Positions 5,833 through 14,519 of a DNA stretch of 64,000 nt are shown one piece after another. The position numbers and the translations under genes were made by a program. Source of the stretch: Megaustenia siamemsis. Taxonomy: Eukaryota; Mollusca; Gastropoda; Stylommatophora; Ariophantidae. Location of the stretch: NCBI GenBank assembly GCA_032433765.1, contig JAVIAB010000159.1, positions 56,780,542 through 56,844,541 on the forward strand, written 5' to 3'. Numbering within the stretch: the stretch's first letter is position 1; each line of letters begins with the position of its first letter. The notes under the pieces were generated by a model, which made no database searches, was not told the DNA's origin, and was given only the letters and a program-made list of their open reading frames with translations.

Positions 5833-6858
5833 ATGGCAGAGAAGTCCGACGGCACGTCAGCAATCATGGAGAAATTCTACTACAGTCCTCAAGGCTATTG
5901 GCGTGGGCTGGCGGCCATCCCGAAGCTTGCTGCGGCAGCCCGAGTTAGCAAAAAGGATGCTCGGGACTGGCTCTCGAAACAAGACATATGGCAGCTCTAT
6001 TTGCCTGCTCCTCGACGAATACCACGGCCACATTTTAACGTGACTGCGCCAAACGAAGTTCATCAAGGGGATTTATTATATCTGCCGCATGATCGTGTGA
6101 AACGACGCACGTACAAATACGCCTTGACCCTCGTCGATATAGCCTCCCGGTACAAAGAGGCAGAGCCCTTGGCTACAAAAGATTCACAAGAGGTTGCAGA
6201 CGCCCTTGAGAGGATTTATAAACGGAGCCCTATGGATTTTCCAAAGCTTCTTCAGGTCGACCCGGGAAGAGAATTCATGGGCTCGGTATCATCACTTATG
6301 GCAAAACATGGGACTGAAATACGGCGTGGGCGTGTGGACCTCCATAGAGACCAAGGTATAGTAGAACGTTTTAACCGGACTCTGGCCGAGCGGCTTTTTG
6401 GTCACCAGTATGCTCAGGAGCTATTGCTTGCTGCCCGTGGGTCTTCTGAGCGGTCTGCAGAATGGGTGGCTCGACTCCCTGCGGTTGTTGCGGCTTTAAA
6501 CAATGAGCCGACTCGGCTGACAGGTAAGAAGCCTGTGGATGCCATTAAACTTCAGAGAGTGACTGCGCAACCCTCATCTGTCGTTCCAGGACGCCCTGTA
6601 GGGCTCGAGGAGCCGCTGATCCCGTCTGATGCAATGGTTCGGTATTTGTACCAGCCTGGCGAGCTCGAGGGTGGTCGAAAACGTGCTACTGACCCCGTGT
6701 GGTCTGTGACCCTGCATTCGATCCGAAATGTATTGCGGCAGAATGGCCAGCCTGCGGTATACTATTTGGAAGATGGTCCACAGCGTGGGTTTGTGCGTGA
6801 AGAGTTGATGATTGTTCCTGAGGGGACAGAGCTTCCTCCAGATGGGGTCCTCAATTGA
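5833..6858 (+). CDS. INT: Retrovirus-type integrase (rve), DD34E
   Basis: A 341-residue Polinton-type integrase that would join element ends to host DNA. The catalytic core has Asp80 (HQGDLLYL), Asp143 (QVDPGREFMG) and Glu178 (GIVERFNRTL), with 34 residues between the last two. The N-terminal region (YYSPQGYWRGLAAIPKLAAAA...) is the usual helical lead-in. A C-terminal SH3-like domain (about 270-332) runs from VRYLYQPGELEGGRKRATDP to GFVREELMIVP. The ORF is intact and all three acidic residues are present, so activity is plausible. The 5,833 start is used; Met12 (5,866) is an alternative that would exclude the micro-repeat-derived SDGTSA. It is followed 28 bp later by the DUF2314-like gene. 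Confidence 0.93.
   Translation: MAEKSDGTSAIMEKFYYSPQGYWRGLAAIPKLAAAARVSKKDARDWLSKQDIWQLYLPAPRRIPRPHFNVTAPNEVHQGDLLYLPHDRVKRRTYKYALTLVDIASRYKEAEPLATKDSQEVADALERIYKRSPMDFPKLLQVDPGREFMGSVSSLMAKHGTEIRRGRVDLHRDQGIVERFNRTLAERLFGHQYAQELLLAARGSSERSAEWVARLPAVVAALNNEPTRLTGKKPVDAIKLQRVTAQPSSVVPGRPVGLEEPLIPSDAMVRYLYQPGELEGGRKRATDPVWSVTLHSIRNVLRQNGQPAVYYLEDGPQRGFVREELMIVPEGTELPPDGVLN
5846..5859 (-). repeat. Second micro-repeat core, copy 3 (inverted)
   Basis: 14 bp (TGACGTGCCGTCGG on the minus strand) matching the core at 4,681 and 4,725. It encodes SDGTS at the integrase N-terminus. Confidence 0.65.
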
Positions 6859-6886
6859 ACACTTGCCGCTGAAGAATATTTCTACA

Positions 6887-7216
6887 ATGAACTTAATAGA
6901 TGCCCAAGGGATGCATCGTCGAAACCCAGACACATTTTGGGTCCCACCCGATAAAGAGCTTCTGGTACTGAATTGCGGTGACTTCGTAAAAGTATGCAAC
7001 GGAGAGGAGCGATTTTGGGTGGAGATTGTACATAGACGGCCTCCTATTGGGTGGAGGGGTGAGGCCTCTGAGGTGGAGTTTACTGGTGTAATTGACAATA
7101 AACTACTAAACCATAAGGCTGGCAAATGCGGGGACCTTATCAAATTTCAGGGGAAGCATATATACGATATATACCCTTCGCTGCGCGAGGCTTTTACCCG
7201 TCCGGAGGACGGCTAG
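6887..7216 (+). CDS. DUF2314-like small protein
   Basis: 109 residues from the ATG at 6,887, the first Met after the integrase stop. Upstream in-frame Mets at 6,812 and 6,842 would overlap the integrase. The central segment DTFWVPPDKELLVLNCGDFV.KVCNGEERFWVEI, followed by FTGVIDNKL and GDLIKF..HIYDIYP, matches the DUF2314-like family seen in Polintons and bacteria; function unknown. The C-terminus PSLREAFTRPEDG comes entirely from micro-repeat copy E, so the native end was probably near IYDI. Its TAG stop shares the tetranucleotide CTAG with the stop of the converging polymerase gene. Confidence 0.7.
   Translation: MNLIDAQGMHRRNPDTFWVPPDKELLVLNCGDFVKVCNGEERFWVEIVHRRPPIGWRGEASEVEFTGVIDNKLLNHKAGKCGDLIKFQGKHIYDIYPSLREAFTRPEDG
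7174..7210 (-). repeat. Palindromic micro-repeat, copy E (long form)
   Basis: On the plus strand CCCTTCGCTGCGCGAGG...CCGTCCGGAGGAC, read PSLREAFTRPED. It forms the end of the DUF2314-like gene and lies within 3 bp of the convergent stops. Confidence 0.85.
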
Positions 7217-10200
7217 GCGGCGATAAGTGCTGCGCCCCCTCTTTTTCGGTTGCAGTCCAGACAGGTCAGCCGTATGTTTCCTACGCAGTGGCCCTTGCTG
7301 TTGTCTAGCCGATCGACGCTAAACTGCTGCATATCAGCCGGCCGATACGACCACAACATTAGACAGTTACATGCAGCGCAATGGTTTTTTTGGGCCTCGT
7401 GAAGTTGCAATATGTAGTCAACTTTTAAGTCAAACCCAGGAAGTCCTTTTGCCTGGTCTAGACTCTTATAACTAACAAGCTTCCTCGATATTGTTGCGCG
7501 CACAGGCATGTACTGTGCTGTCAAATCGATTACATCTGCGGCTGCCTCGGCCGGCGGACACCCCACCCGTTTGAGCTGGTGACTATACTCCACCCGAGAG
7601 ACAGCCAGATACACGAGGTTGGACCACGTAAGCCAGTCGTCAATGATCCAGACCTTCTGTGGGTCAGAGATGGTAAGACCCTGGCTAGAATGGATCGTCA
7701 AGGCATAGCCCAGGCGCCAATCATCAGTCGTGATAGCACTCTCAGCTGCAGCTATCGATACCTCTACAACATCGTTGAGTACGAGCACTTCCTTGTTTTC
7801 TGTTCCAGGTATGAGGACCTCAATATTTTGCTTCCTGCTGTCCTTGGGGTGATACAGCAGAGGCACAGGGACATCTTGGAACTGCTCCTTATGCCGCTGG
7901 AATAAGAGCGTCTGTGCCCGATCGCGGACCTTGGTGCGTGAGACCAGTATAAGATCTCTTGGCGTCCAGTCTTTAACAAACCTATTCCACTTGAGGCAGC
8001 CTGGGAGGGCCTTACGCATTTCTTCGCACTGGACCTTGTCAGACTGAAGCCGGATACGCCTTTTCAGAGCTTTTAGCTCCTCGTCTTTCGCTCTGTGGTC
8101 GACGGAAATCTCTTCGTAGTAGCCGCAGGTTTCCTGTAGCCAGTCATGGGGCATGCCACCAGCGATCGGTGGCGGCTGGCCTTGATCACCGCAACATATG
8201 ACCTGGACCCCACGTTGATCGAGCCACCCCAGGAACAACTCCAGGATAGGCTTTGACACAGTGCAGACTTCGTCCCATATGATGACACGGGGAATGTATT
8301 TTTCGCCCATGCGCTCAGGCGTCCAGTCAACATCTGCAATCTGCGGACCTTTCTGATTACTTCCAGGTACATGGAGAGATTCCCCTACCTTCCGGGAGAC
8401 AAACTCTATAACCTCTCCCTCACTGTCAATCAGCTTCATTCGCCAAATGATAATAGATTCCCGGAAGTTATACTGTTTAACCTTCCCCTCACCATCTATC
8501 GTTAACAGCAACTCATCACTTGCGGTCCAATCCTCTTTTGTCTTCCAAACGGTAATAGGTCTCTTGTGTTTTTTCTGCAACACTGCTAGGTCCTCCGCAG
8601 TCGCCTTAGCTCTTCTAGTCCCACACCAACGGAAGAAGCTATGGTAGGTCTGTGATTTAACCCCCCTGGTCCGCATCTCTTTGGCCAGACGATGGGTATG
8701 AGTAAACACGATGGGATCTCTCTCACGGAATAGCTCGATCGCTCTCGTTGTCTTGCCGGAGCCGCCTCCGCCATTCAGGTAACAGAATCGATGTCTCGAC
8801 AGTGGGTCGTCGTAGCGTGGCGCTGCGCTATTCTCCATAATTGACAGGACGTAAGTGTCATACTGGCTGATGTACTCGGGCTTTGGAAGGTAGGCAGCGT
8901 GCTCCTTAGGCTCGTACAGCCTCTCGCCCTTGTCGCGCCACTGGGCCGGGCCAACTGTTGGAGGAAGCATCACCATCCCACCTTCTTTGCAGTTGTCACA
9001 TTTGCTTTTTTGGCAATCACACCGAGGTAATACAGCACCCTCGTTGCTGTGTGATGGGTGCCAAATGCAATTACAATAGCAGGGTGCCTTGACGGGTTTA
9101 TTTTTCGGCACGTATGCCTCGACCCCCTCGAGCTTATGCAGCGCCGTTTTCTTGAGATATATGCTGTCAGTGGCGACCCGGACGGCCTCTGTGGGATCAA
9201 ATCTGACCAGCATTGTGACGAGGTTGATATGGGCGTAGGCCAACATGCTGGCGCGTAGATGCGCGTACTGAGGCTGGCTGCCGTCGTGATATGTAAGTAT
9301 CCACCCTAGAGGGAATTTCTCTGGAGCTCCGACCAGAGTGCCACTTTGCATCGTGTCGCGAACCAGGTAGTCGAGCTCCCCCTGGTCAGTCACTAGCCTG
9401 CGGGTCAACCTTTTGCAGCCAGCTTTCCTCCCTTGTGTAAATTTGCCGATGATTGCACAGCGGACATCGCGACCTTCTGGCAGCCAGACCTCTTCCTGCT
9501 TCTCGAAGGCCAGCAGGGCCTCTCTGACTCTGAGATGGACAAGCAAGCCGGTCTCTACAAAGAAGGCCAGCAGCGGCGTCGGGGCCCACCTCTTTTCCGC
9601 GAAATGTCTTCCGTACCAGGCAGGTATGACAGGATGACAGTTGTCTGTCCACACCCATTCTTGGACCTCAGCGAAGCCGGTGCCTATGTCGGTGGGGAGA
9701 GGACCATTGATGCTGACCCTGGTCATGCGGTGGCCCGGATGTCCAAACCGTTGGAACCATGGCGCAGCCTCGCCATTGCCTAGGAAGCTGGCGGGGTAGC
9801 ATTCCTTCATGTCGATGCAGACGATATCTTTTAGGGTGTAGTCCATCGAATTCCAGAGCCCACCGTGCCCGTGTTCCACGCAAGCCTTTTGCACATCACC
9901 GAGAATGCTTGCTGGGGTCGGCCTCCATCCGTTTTTCTTAACAGCGACGAGGTTGGATGCGTGGTTGTCACTGAAACACCGTCTGGCGAGCGACTCCAGA
10001 TCACCCAAGTCAGTATCATCAAATGACACCTCACTGGCCAGGCGTTCACAAGCCGTCACGATTTTGTCGTGATCTGTACGCTTCTTAAATGTTCGACCGT
10101 CTTGAAGAACAAACTGGTCGACGGCGAGCCGCCCTTCCGAGGAACCCCCCAGAAGCCAGACTGCAACCGGCGCACCCTGGGTGGCTTCTCTGATGGCGTC

Positions 10201-11244
10201 CACAATGCCACCCTCGTAGAAGTGGACCTCCCTGCTAAGCGGGAATTGTAGGTCCTTACTCCACGCGTGGCCGTTGTGAACGATGAGCTCTATGTTGCGG
10301 TGCCCGTTTTGATACTTGCCGCTGCAGTATATAATCCCACCGGCTATGTCCCGCAAGATGATGGCTCGTTTGAGGATCTTTTCCAGTTCAGCCACATCAT
10401 TGATCGTGGCCCCGGGTCTACGAACTCGTTCCTCCCAATCCCGTATTTTTTGCCGTCTGGTGGGTGTTAACCCTTGTCCTCGAAGAGCGTCTTCAAAGTG
10501 CGCTATCACGCTCTGAGCAACACAGTTCAAGTCACCGTCGCGCAGCGGTGCTAGATTGGCAGGGTCTGGGTCTCGGATCTGGTAGAGACCGTACACGACC
10601 GCGGACTCTGGATAACCTTTTTCGTAATACGGCTTGTCGATCCCTGTTAGCGCGCCAGGCTTCATATCCCGAGAAAACTCGACAATACCACCCCCCTTTT
10701 TGATTTCCAATTTAATCGGGTCAAATTTATCTCTGATAACCCACTCCTCCTCGGGTTCTTCTACATTGCTGTTCCAAGCCTGTCTGAGAAATTTGATCTT
10801 ACAAAGGAACCTACCCCACGGGAAATATTGAATGAGCCTTGCTGCCCTCTCGTCAGTCATAGTACAGACATCTTTGTCGTCCTCCGCCCTCTCTACACAC
10901 CATGTAGAGTAAGTGCGAACGGCACCGTCTACTTCAAACTCCTCCTTGGCCTGGGCAATGAGATCAACCCACGGCTCTCCCACTGGGAGTGGGATAGGGT
11001 GAGGTACCACCACATCCAGATCATTAAATCGCAGGTCCTTCCCGGGCGATGGGATCAGAGGCTTCGCTAGCCTCTTCTTTACATCCTTTGGGATGGGCCA
11101 GTCCAAGATGCTCTGCGCCCGATGTTGGGCCAGCCTGTCTGCCAGATCCTGTAGAGCCAGACCTGACCTTGGATAAGGGGGGCGAACACCCGTCTCTCGC
11201 TCATATTCAGCTCGGAGTATGAGCGCTCGCTCATGATGCAACAT
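7213..11244 (-). CDS. Family-B-like DNA polymerase - SF1 helicase - HNH nuclease fusion
   Basis: An intact 1,343-residue replication protein. Polymerase palm: motif A IDMKECYP (Asp478), a motif B-like region GSQPQYAHLRASMLAYAHI (655-673), and motif C RVATDSIYLKK (Asp693, with Ala691 where family B usually has Asp). A seven-Cys cluster (722-752) may bind zinc. SF1 helicase: Walker A YLNGGGGSGKTT (Lys831), Walker B IIWDEVC (Asp991-Glu992), motif III CCGDQGQPPPI (1017-1027), motif V ALTIHSSQGLT (1181-1191) and motif VI VYLAVSRVE (1211-1219). C-terminal HNH: CAAC (1289-1292), DRLDNSKGH (1311-1319), N1323 and CLDCN (1328-1332). The exonuclease motifs are not clear; residues 235-345 carry a conserved-looking DLNC...VHNGHAW region. 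It presumably replicates the element. TATAC lies 10 nt upstream of the ATG. Canonical Polinton polymerases lack the helicase and HNH parts. Confidence 0.88.
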   Translation of the reverse strand: MLHHERALILRAEYERETGVRPPYPRSGLALQDLADRLAQHRAQSILDWPIPKDVKKRLAKPLIPSPGKDLRFNDLDVVVPHPIPLPVGEPWVDLIAQAKEEFEVDGAVRTYSTWCVERAEDDKDVCTMTDERAARLIQYFPWGRFLCKIKFLRQAWNSNVEEPEEEWVIRDKFDPIKLEIKKGGGIVEFSRDMKPGALTGIDKPYYEKGYPESAVVYGLYQIRDPDPANLAPLRDGDLNCVAQSVIAHFEDALRGQGLTPTRRQKIRDWEERVRRPGATINDVAELEKILKRAIILRDIAGGIIYCSGKYQNGHRNIELIVHNGHAWSKDLQFPLSREVHFYEGGIVDAIREATQGAPVAVWLLGGSSEGRLAVDQFVLQDGRTFKKRTDHDKIVTACERLASEVSFDDTDLGDLESLARRCFSDNHASNLVAVKKNGWRPTPASILGDVQKACVEHGHGGLWNSMDYTLKDIVCIDMKECYPASFLGNGEAAPWFQRFGHPGHRMTRVSINGPLPTDIGTGFAEVQEWVWTDNCHPVIPAWYGRHFAEKRWAPTPLLAFFVETGLLVHLRVREALLAFEKQEEVWLPEGRDVRCAIIGKFTQGRKAGCKRLTRRLVTDQGELDYLVRDTMQSGTLVGAPEKFPLGWILTYHDGSQPQYAHLRASMLAYAHINLVTMLVRFDPTEAVRVATDSIYLKKTALHKLEGVEAYVPKNKPVKAPCYCNCIWHPSHSNEGAVLPRCDCQKSKCDNCKEGGMVMLPPTVGPAQWRDKGERLYEPKEHAAYLPKPEYISQYDTYVLSIMENSAAPRYDDPLSRHRFCYLNGGGGSGKTTRAIELFRERDPIVFTHTHRLAKEMRTRGVKSQTYHSFFRWCGTRRAKATAEDLAVLQKKHKRPITVWKTKEDWTASDELLLTIDGEGKVKQYNFRESIIIWRMKLIDSEGEVIEFVSRKVGESLHVPGSNQKGPQIADVDWTPERMGEKYIPRVIIWDEVCTVSKPILELFLGWLDQRGVQVICCGDQGQPPPIAGGMPHDWLQETCGYYEEISVDHRAKDEELKALKRRIRLQSDKVQCEEMRKALPGCLKWNRFVKDWTPRDLILVSRTKVRDRAQTLLFQRHKEQFQDVPVPLLYHPKDSRKQNIEVLIPGTENKEVLVLNDVVEVSIAAAESAITTDDWRLGYALTIHSSQGLTISDPQKVWIIDDWLTWSNLVYLAVSRVEYSHQLKRVGCPPAEAAADVIDLTAQYMPVRATISRKLVSYKSLDQAKGLPGFDLKVDYILQLHEAQKNHCAACNCLMLWSYRPADMQQFSVDRLDNSKGHCVGNIRLTCLDCNRKRGGAALIAA

Positions 11245-11329
11245 GTTGAGTTTGGTATATTCATAAGTTCACATTTCTCGAATTGCCAATTTCAATCCTT
11301 GCTAGACGTTTAAACTCCTTCTGAAATAA

Positions 11330-11990
11330 TAGGGGTGGCGGGGGCTAGCAAAGTGGTACCCACGAGAGGGCGCCAGCGGGGTAGCTCTGGGGGGGCTTAT
11401 TCGGCCGGGCGTGAGACAAAAGATACGCGCCCGTGGGCCAGTCAGCCGCGTGCGTTGGACCTCCCAGAGGCAACAGCAGCGGGTACCTCTGGGTGGGGGC
11501 TATTCGGCCGGGCGTGCGAAAAAGATACTTCATGGCGACGATACCCTGGGGCTCACTAAGCGCCAAATAGCTCACCTTGAGAAGAAACGCGCCGGCCCGT
11601 GGGCCAGTCAGCCGCGTGCGTTGGACCTCCCAGAGGCAACAGCAGCGGGTACCTCTGGGGGGGGGGGCTATTCGGCCGGGGCGTGCGAAAAAGATACCCA
11701 CCAGCGGGGTAGCTCTGGGGGGGGCTTATTCGGGCGTTGGACCTCCCAGAGGCAACAACAGCGGGTACCTCTGGGGGGGCTTATTCGGGCGTTGGACCTC
11801 CCAGAGGCAACAGCAGCGGGTACCTCTGGGGGGGGGGGGGCTATTCGGGCGGGGCGTGCGAAAAAGATACGCGCCCGTGGGCCAGTCAGCCGCGTGCGTT
11901 GGACCTCCCAGAGGCAACAGCAGCGGGTACCTCTGGGGGGGGCTTATTCGGGCGGGCGTGCGAAAAAAAGATACCGACCCACAGTCCAGC
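11330..11990. repeat. G-rich hairpin array upstream of the polymerase gene
   Basis: A mosaic tandem array built from GCGCCCGTGGGCCAGTCAG, GTTGGACCTCCCAGAGGC, AGCGGGTACCTCTGGG and TTATTCGGGCGGGCGTGCG modules, with G runs of 7 to 12. Five copies of an inverted repeat CCCAGAGG / CCTCTGGG with a 15-nt loop lie at 11,463-11,493, 11,629-11,659, 11,745-11,775, 11,800-11,830 and 11,907-11,937. It could be the terminal repeat region, an origin or an enhancer. Plus-strand ORFs through it are low-complexity and probably not genes. Confidence 0.85.
11528..11594 (+). repeat. Captured 67-bp fragment of the minor virion gene
   Basis: Identical to the coding strand of 1,070-1,136. It is flanked on both sides by array modules and interrupts one unit of the array. 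Confidence 0.95.
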
Positions 11991-12867
11991 CGCGCCCTTT
12001 GCTGCTGAAGTGGTTGGAGGTATAAGTGTGAGTAGTACTCAGTAAATCGTACATGGAGTATGTAATATACGTTTTGGTAGTGCTAGGAGAAACAAAGGTG
12101 TGTCATGAGTAACTGTGATAGACAGAATGATGAAATACGATGTGTAGATGAGAGGGCACAGAGCGAGAAAGACAAGAGGGATAAGTAGAAATGATGTATT
12201 TCTTGTTCATGGCTCTCTTGTCTGAGAGTGTGTGGCAGATGTTATAATCTATTTACACTATTCATTTGTTACTTCGCCATTATTATTTAAACGAAAGTGT
12301 TATATTTGGTGCTGTATAGCTTGTTATTTTTGTCTTCCTTCAGGTTGAGCAATAACAATAATATTTGCTTTGGATGAAGAACAGACAAGATTGTGTGACC
12401 AACATCAGGACATTCGATTTATAAGACAACCTTTCTGTGTCCCACACTTTTATAAAAGCCAAAAATATCCACATTTTTATAGACTCTGACATTTAAGTTT
12501 TCCCGTCAAGGGTACGGGACAATTTAACTCTAAAGACAAGTGCATTTTTTCATGAAGTATTTAAGTTTTGAGGTAAATAATTGTTTTCTGTGTTCAACAA
12601 CTACAGACATTATAAGTCACGTACAAGCTACAAGAGAGAAATCATAAACCATGTATTATACGATTTACAAAAGACACGAGCATTCTCAAATATCGTAAAA
12701 GACGTTTATAATGAAAACTAAAACAAACTTTGGATTATAGCGGTAAACAATTGGTTCAATGTAGAGCAATGGGAGAAAGGATTCAATTTTAATTAAATTA
12801 AAGGATTAAATGTGACAATAAAAACAAGTAACTAAATAATTATTCATATACATTGTTTTTTGCTTGG
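11991..12867. other. Boundary zone and AT-rich host DNA
   Basis: Base composition changes from GC-balanced viral sequence to AT-rich sequence between about 11,990 and 12,060. No terminal inverted repeat can be assigned because the other viral end is outside the window. I see no gene to 12,867. Confidence 0.5.
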
Positions 12868-12972
12868 TGTCATGGCATGGAAAACAGTCAACAACAGAAC
12901 TGATACGATGAACTGTAGATAGAAGATTGTGGAGGGACATGATCACCTACGCTAACCGGTATGGCACATGAC
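12868..12972 (+). mobile_element. LINE-A 3' tail fragment
   Basis: CATGGCATGGAAAACAGTC to TATGGCACATGACGATGAT matches the 3' end of the RTE-like copy at 31,194-31,965. Only the last ~105 bp are present. Confidence 0.75.
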
Positions 12973-13429
12973 GATGATTGTTCTTTTTTTGTGCTATGAA
13001 ACGATCAAAGATCAATAAGTGACACTTTCAGATGTTTGGAAACCGTGTGACGAGTAACTGATTCCCATCTATTGAAAAGAAAGAACATAATAAGATACCG
13101 GTCTGTGAAAAGAAAATTGTTGAATTGAACTAATTAGAACACAACAGCCTAGTTATATTTCATAAATATATACGGAAAGTGGCTTCTGAGTCGTTTACTT
13201 TAATTGACTGGTTCTAACCTTCGTTTCAACATCTAGAGGGATATCGAAGTTTAACGACAATAGTTACGTGTTTGGGAAATGGTTCCTGTCACTTTGACGA
13301 CAAAATAATTAATATTAGAAATGTCTGTCACCTTACAATTCTACCATCCCCACCAACAAGTAAGTGACGACTCTGAAGGTGGGAAACACAGTTGTAGAAG
13401 TGGACAAGTAAATTGTATGGGCCTTTCCA
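12973..13429. other. AT-rich host DNA without recognisable features
   Basis: No ORF of note, no repeat and no RNA gene seen. Confidence 0.4.
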
Positions 13430-14015
13430 ATAATTTAAAGTTAGTTAGTTAGCTACCTAGTTAGGTGGTTACTTAGTTAGCTTGTTGGTGTAGTTAGATA
13501 CACATTTAATTATTTAGCTAGTTAGTTTGTTAACATGTTACTTTGCTAGTTATTTAGAGAGGTAGTTAGTTAGCTAGTTCGATAGGTAGTTAGTTAGCTA
13601 CCTAGTTACCTAGTTAGGTGGTTACTTAGTTAGCTTGTTGGTGTAGTTAGACACACATTTAATTATTTAGCTAGTTAGTTTGTTAACATGTTACTTTGCT
13701 AGTTATTTAGAGAGGTAGTTAGTTAGCTAGTTCGATAGGTTGTTAGTTAGCTAGTTCGATAGGTTGTTAGTTAGCTAGTTCGATAGGTAGTTAGTTAGCT
13801 AGTTCGATAGGTTGTTAGTTCGCTAGTTTTATAGATAGTTAGCAAGTTACTTAGCTTGCTAGTTAGTTATTTAGTTAGTTAGCTAGTTCGATAGGTTGTT
13901 AGTTAGCTAGTTCGATAGGTTGTTAGTTAGCTAGTTTTATAGATAGTTAGCAAGTTACTTAGTTAGCTTGCTAGTTAGTTAGTTAGTTAGTTAGTTAGGT
14001 AGGTAGATATCAGCT
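13430..14015. repeat. GTTAGTTAGCTA-type minisatellite
   Basis: A degenerate array of GTTAGTTAGCTAGTTCGATAGG-like units, with a duplicated ~190-bp higher-order block (13,440-13,570 resembles 13,590-13,720) and a final run of pure GTTA. Confidence 0.9.
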
Positions 14016-14519
14016 ATGTTGACTGTCTTATTCTTCAAAATATTGACATTTCGATTTTTCTTAATTATGACCTTTCCTCAAAATTAAATGCGAGCCTTCC
14101 TTCACAACATCATAAACAATGTTTATTATAAATGTGTTATCAGTTATGGCAAATAGTATCACCGTTCTCACATGTAACAAACTTGCAATAAAAACGTACA
14201 GATAATAGACTTTGTTCATTTGAGTTGTTTTAGTCACACACAGTAGAGAAAATATTTCTTCACGTTCAACAATGTATGTATTGTTCTGCAATTGCTGTCA
14301 CAAATTATATACAAGCCAATAATAGAACTACAGATAAGCGATTCTCTAATGCGGTTCAGAAAAAAAATATAGAGGGTGAACTGACGCAATGTTGACTTTA
14401 AAACAGGTAGCAGAAAAGATGTCATAACACAGCCGAAGTTTGTACACAACTTTCATTGACCACAGAAAAAGCATTGGACCGAGTAAACAGAGAACAGCTA
14501 TCGTCATCGACATTATATA
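14016..14519. other. AT-rich host DNA
   Basis: Short minus-strand ORFs only, with no family resemblance. Confidence 0.4.

Noticed and set aside
7579..11070. Many short ORFs opposite or within the replicase gene
   Set aside because: Frame shadows in GC-balanced coding DNA.
11330..11990. CRISPR-like array with a virus-matching spacer
   Set aside because: Units are irregular in length, modules recombine freely, no cas-like gene is present, and the setting is eukaryotic. A captured fragment in a tandem array is simpler.
11411..12025. 204-codon plus-strand ORF across the hairpin array
   Set aside because: It is low-complexity translation of the repeats. Only the 67-bp captured piece keeps a real protein frame, which has a one in three chance.
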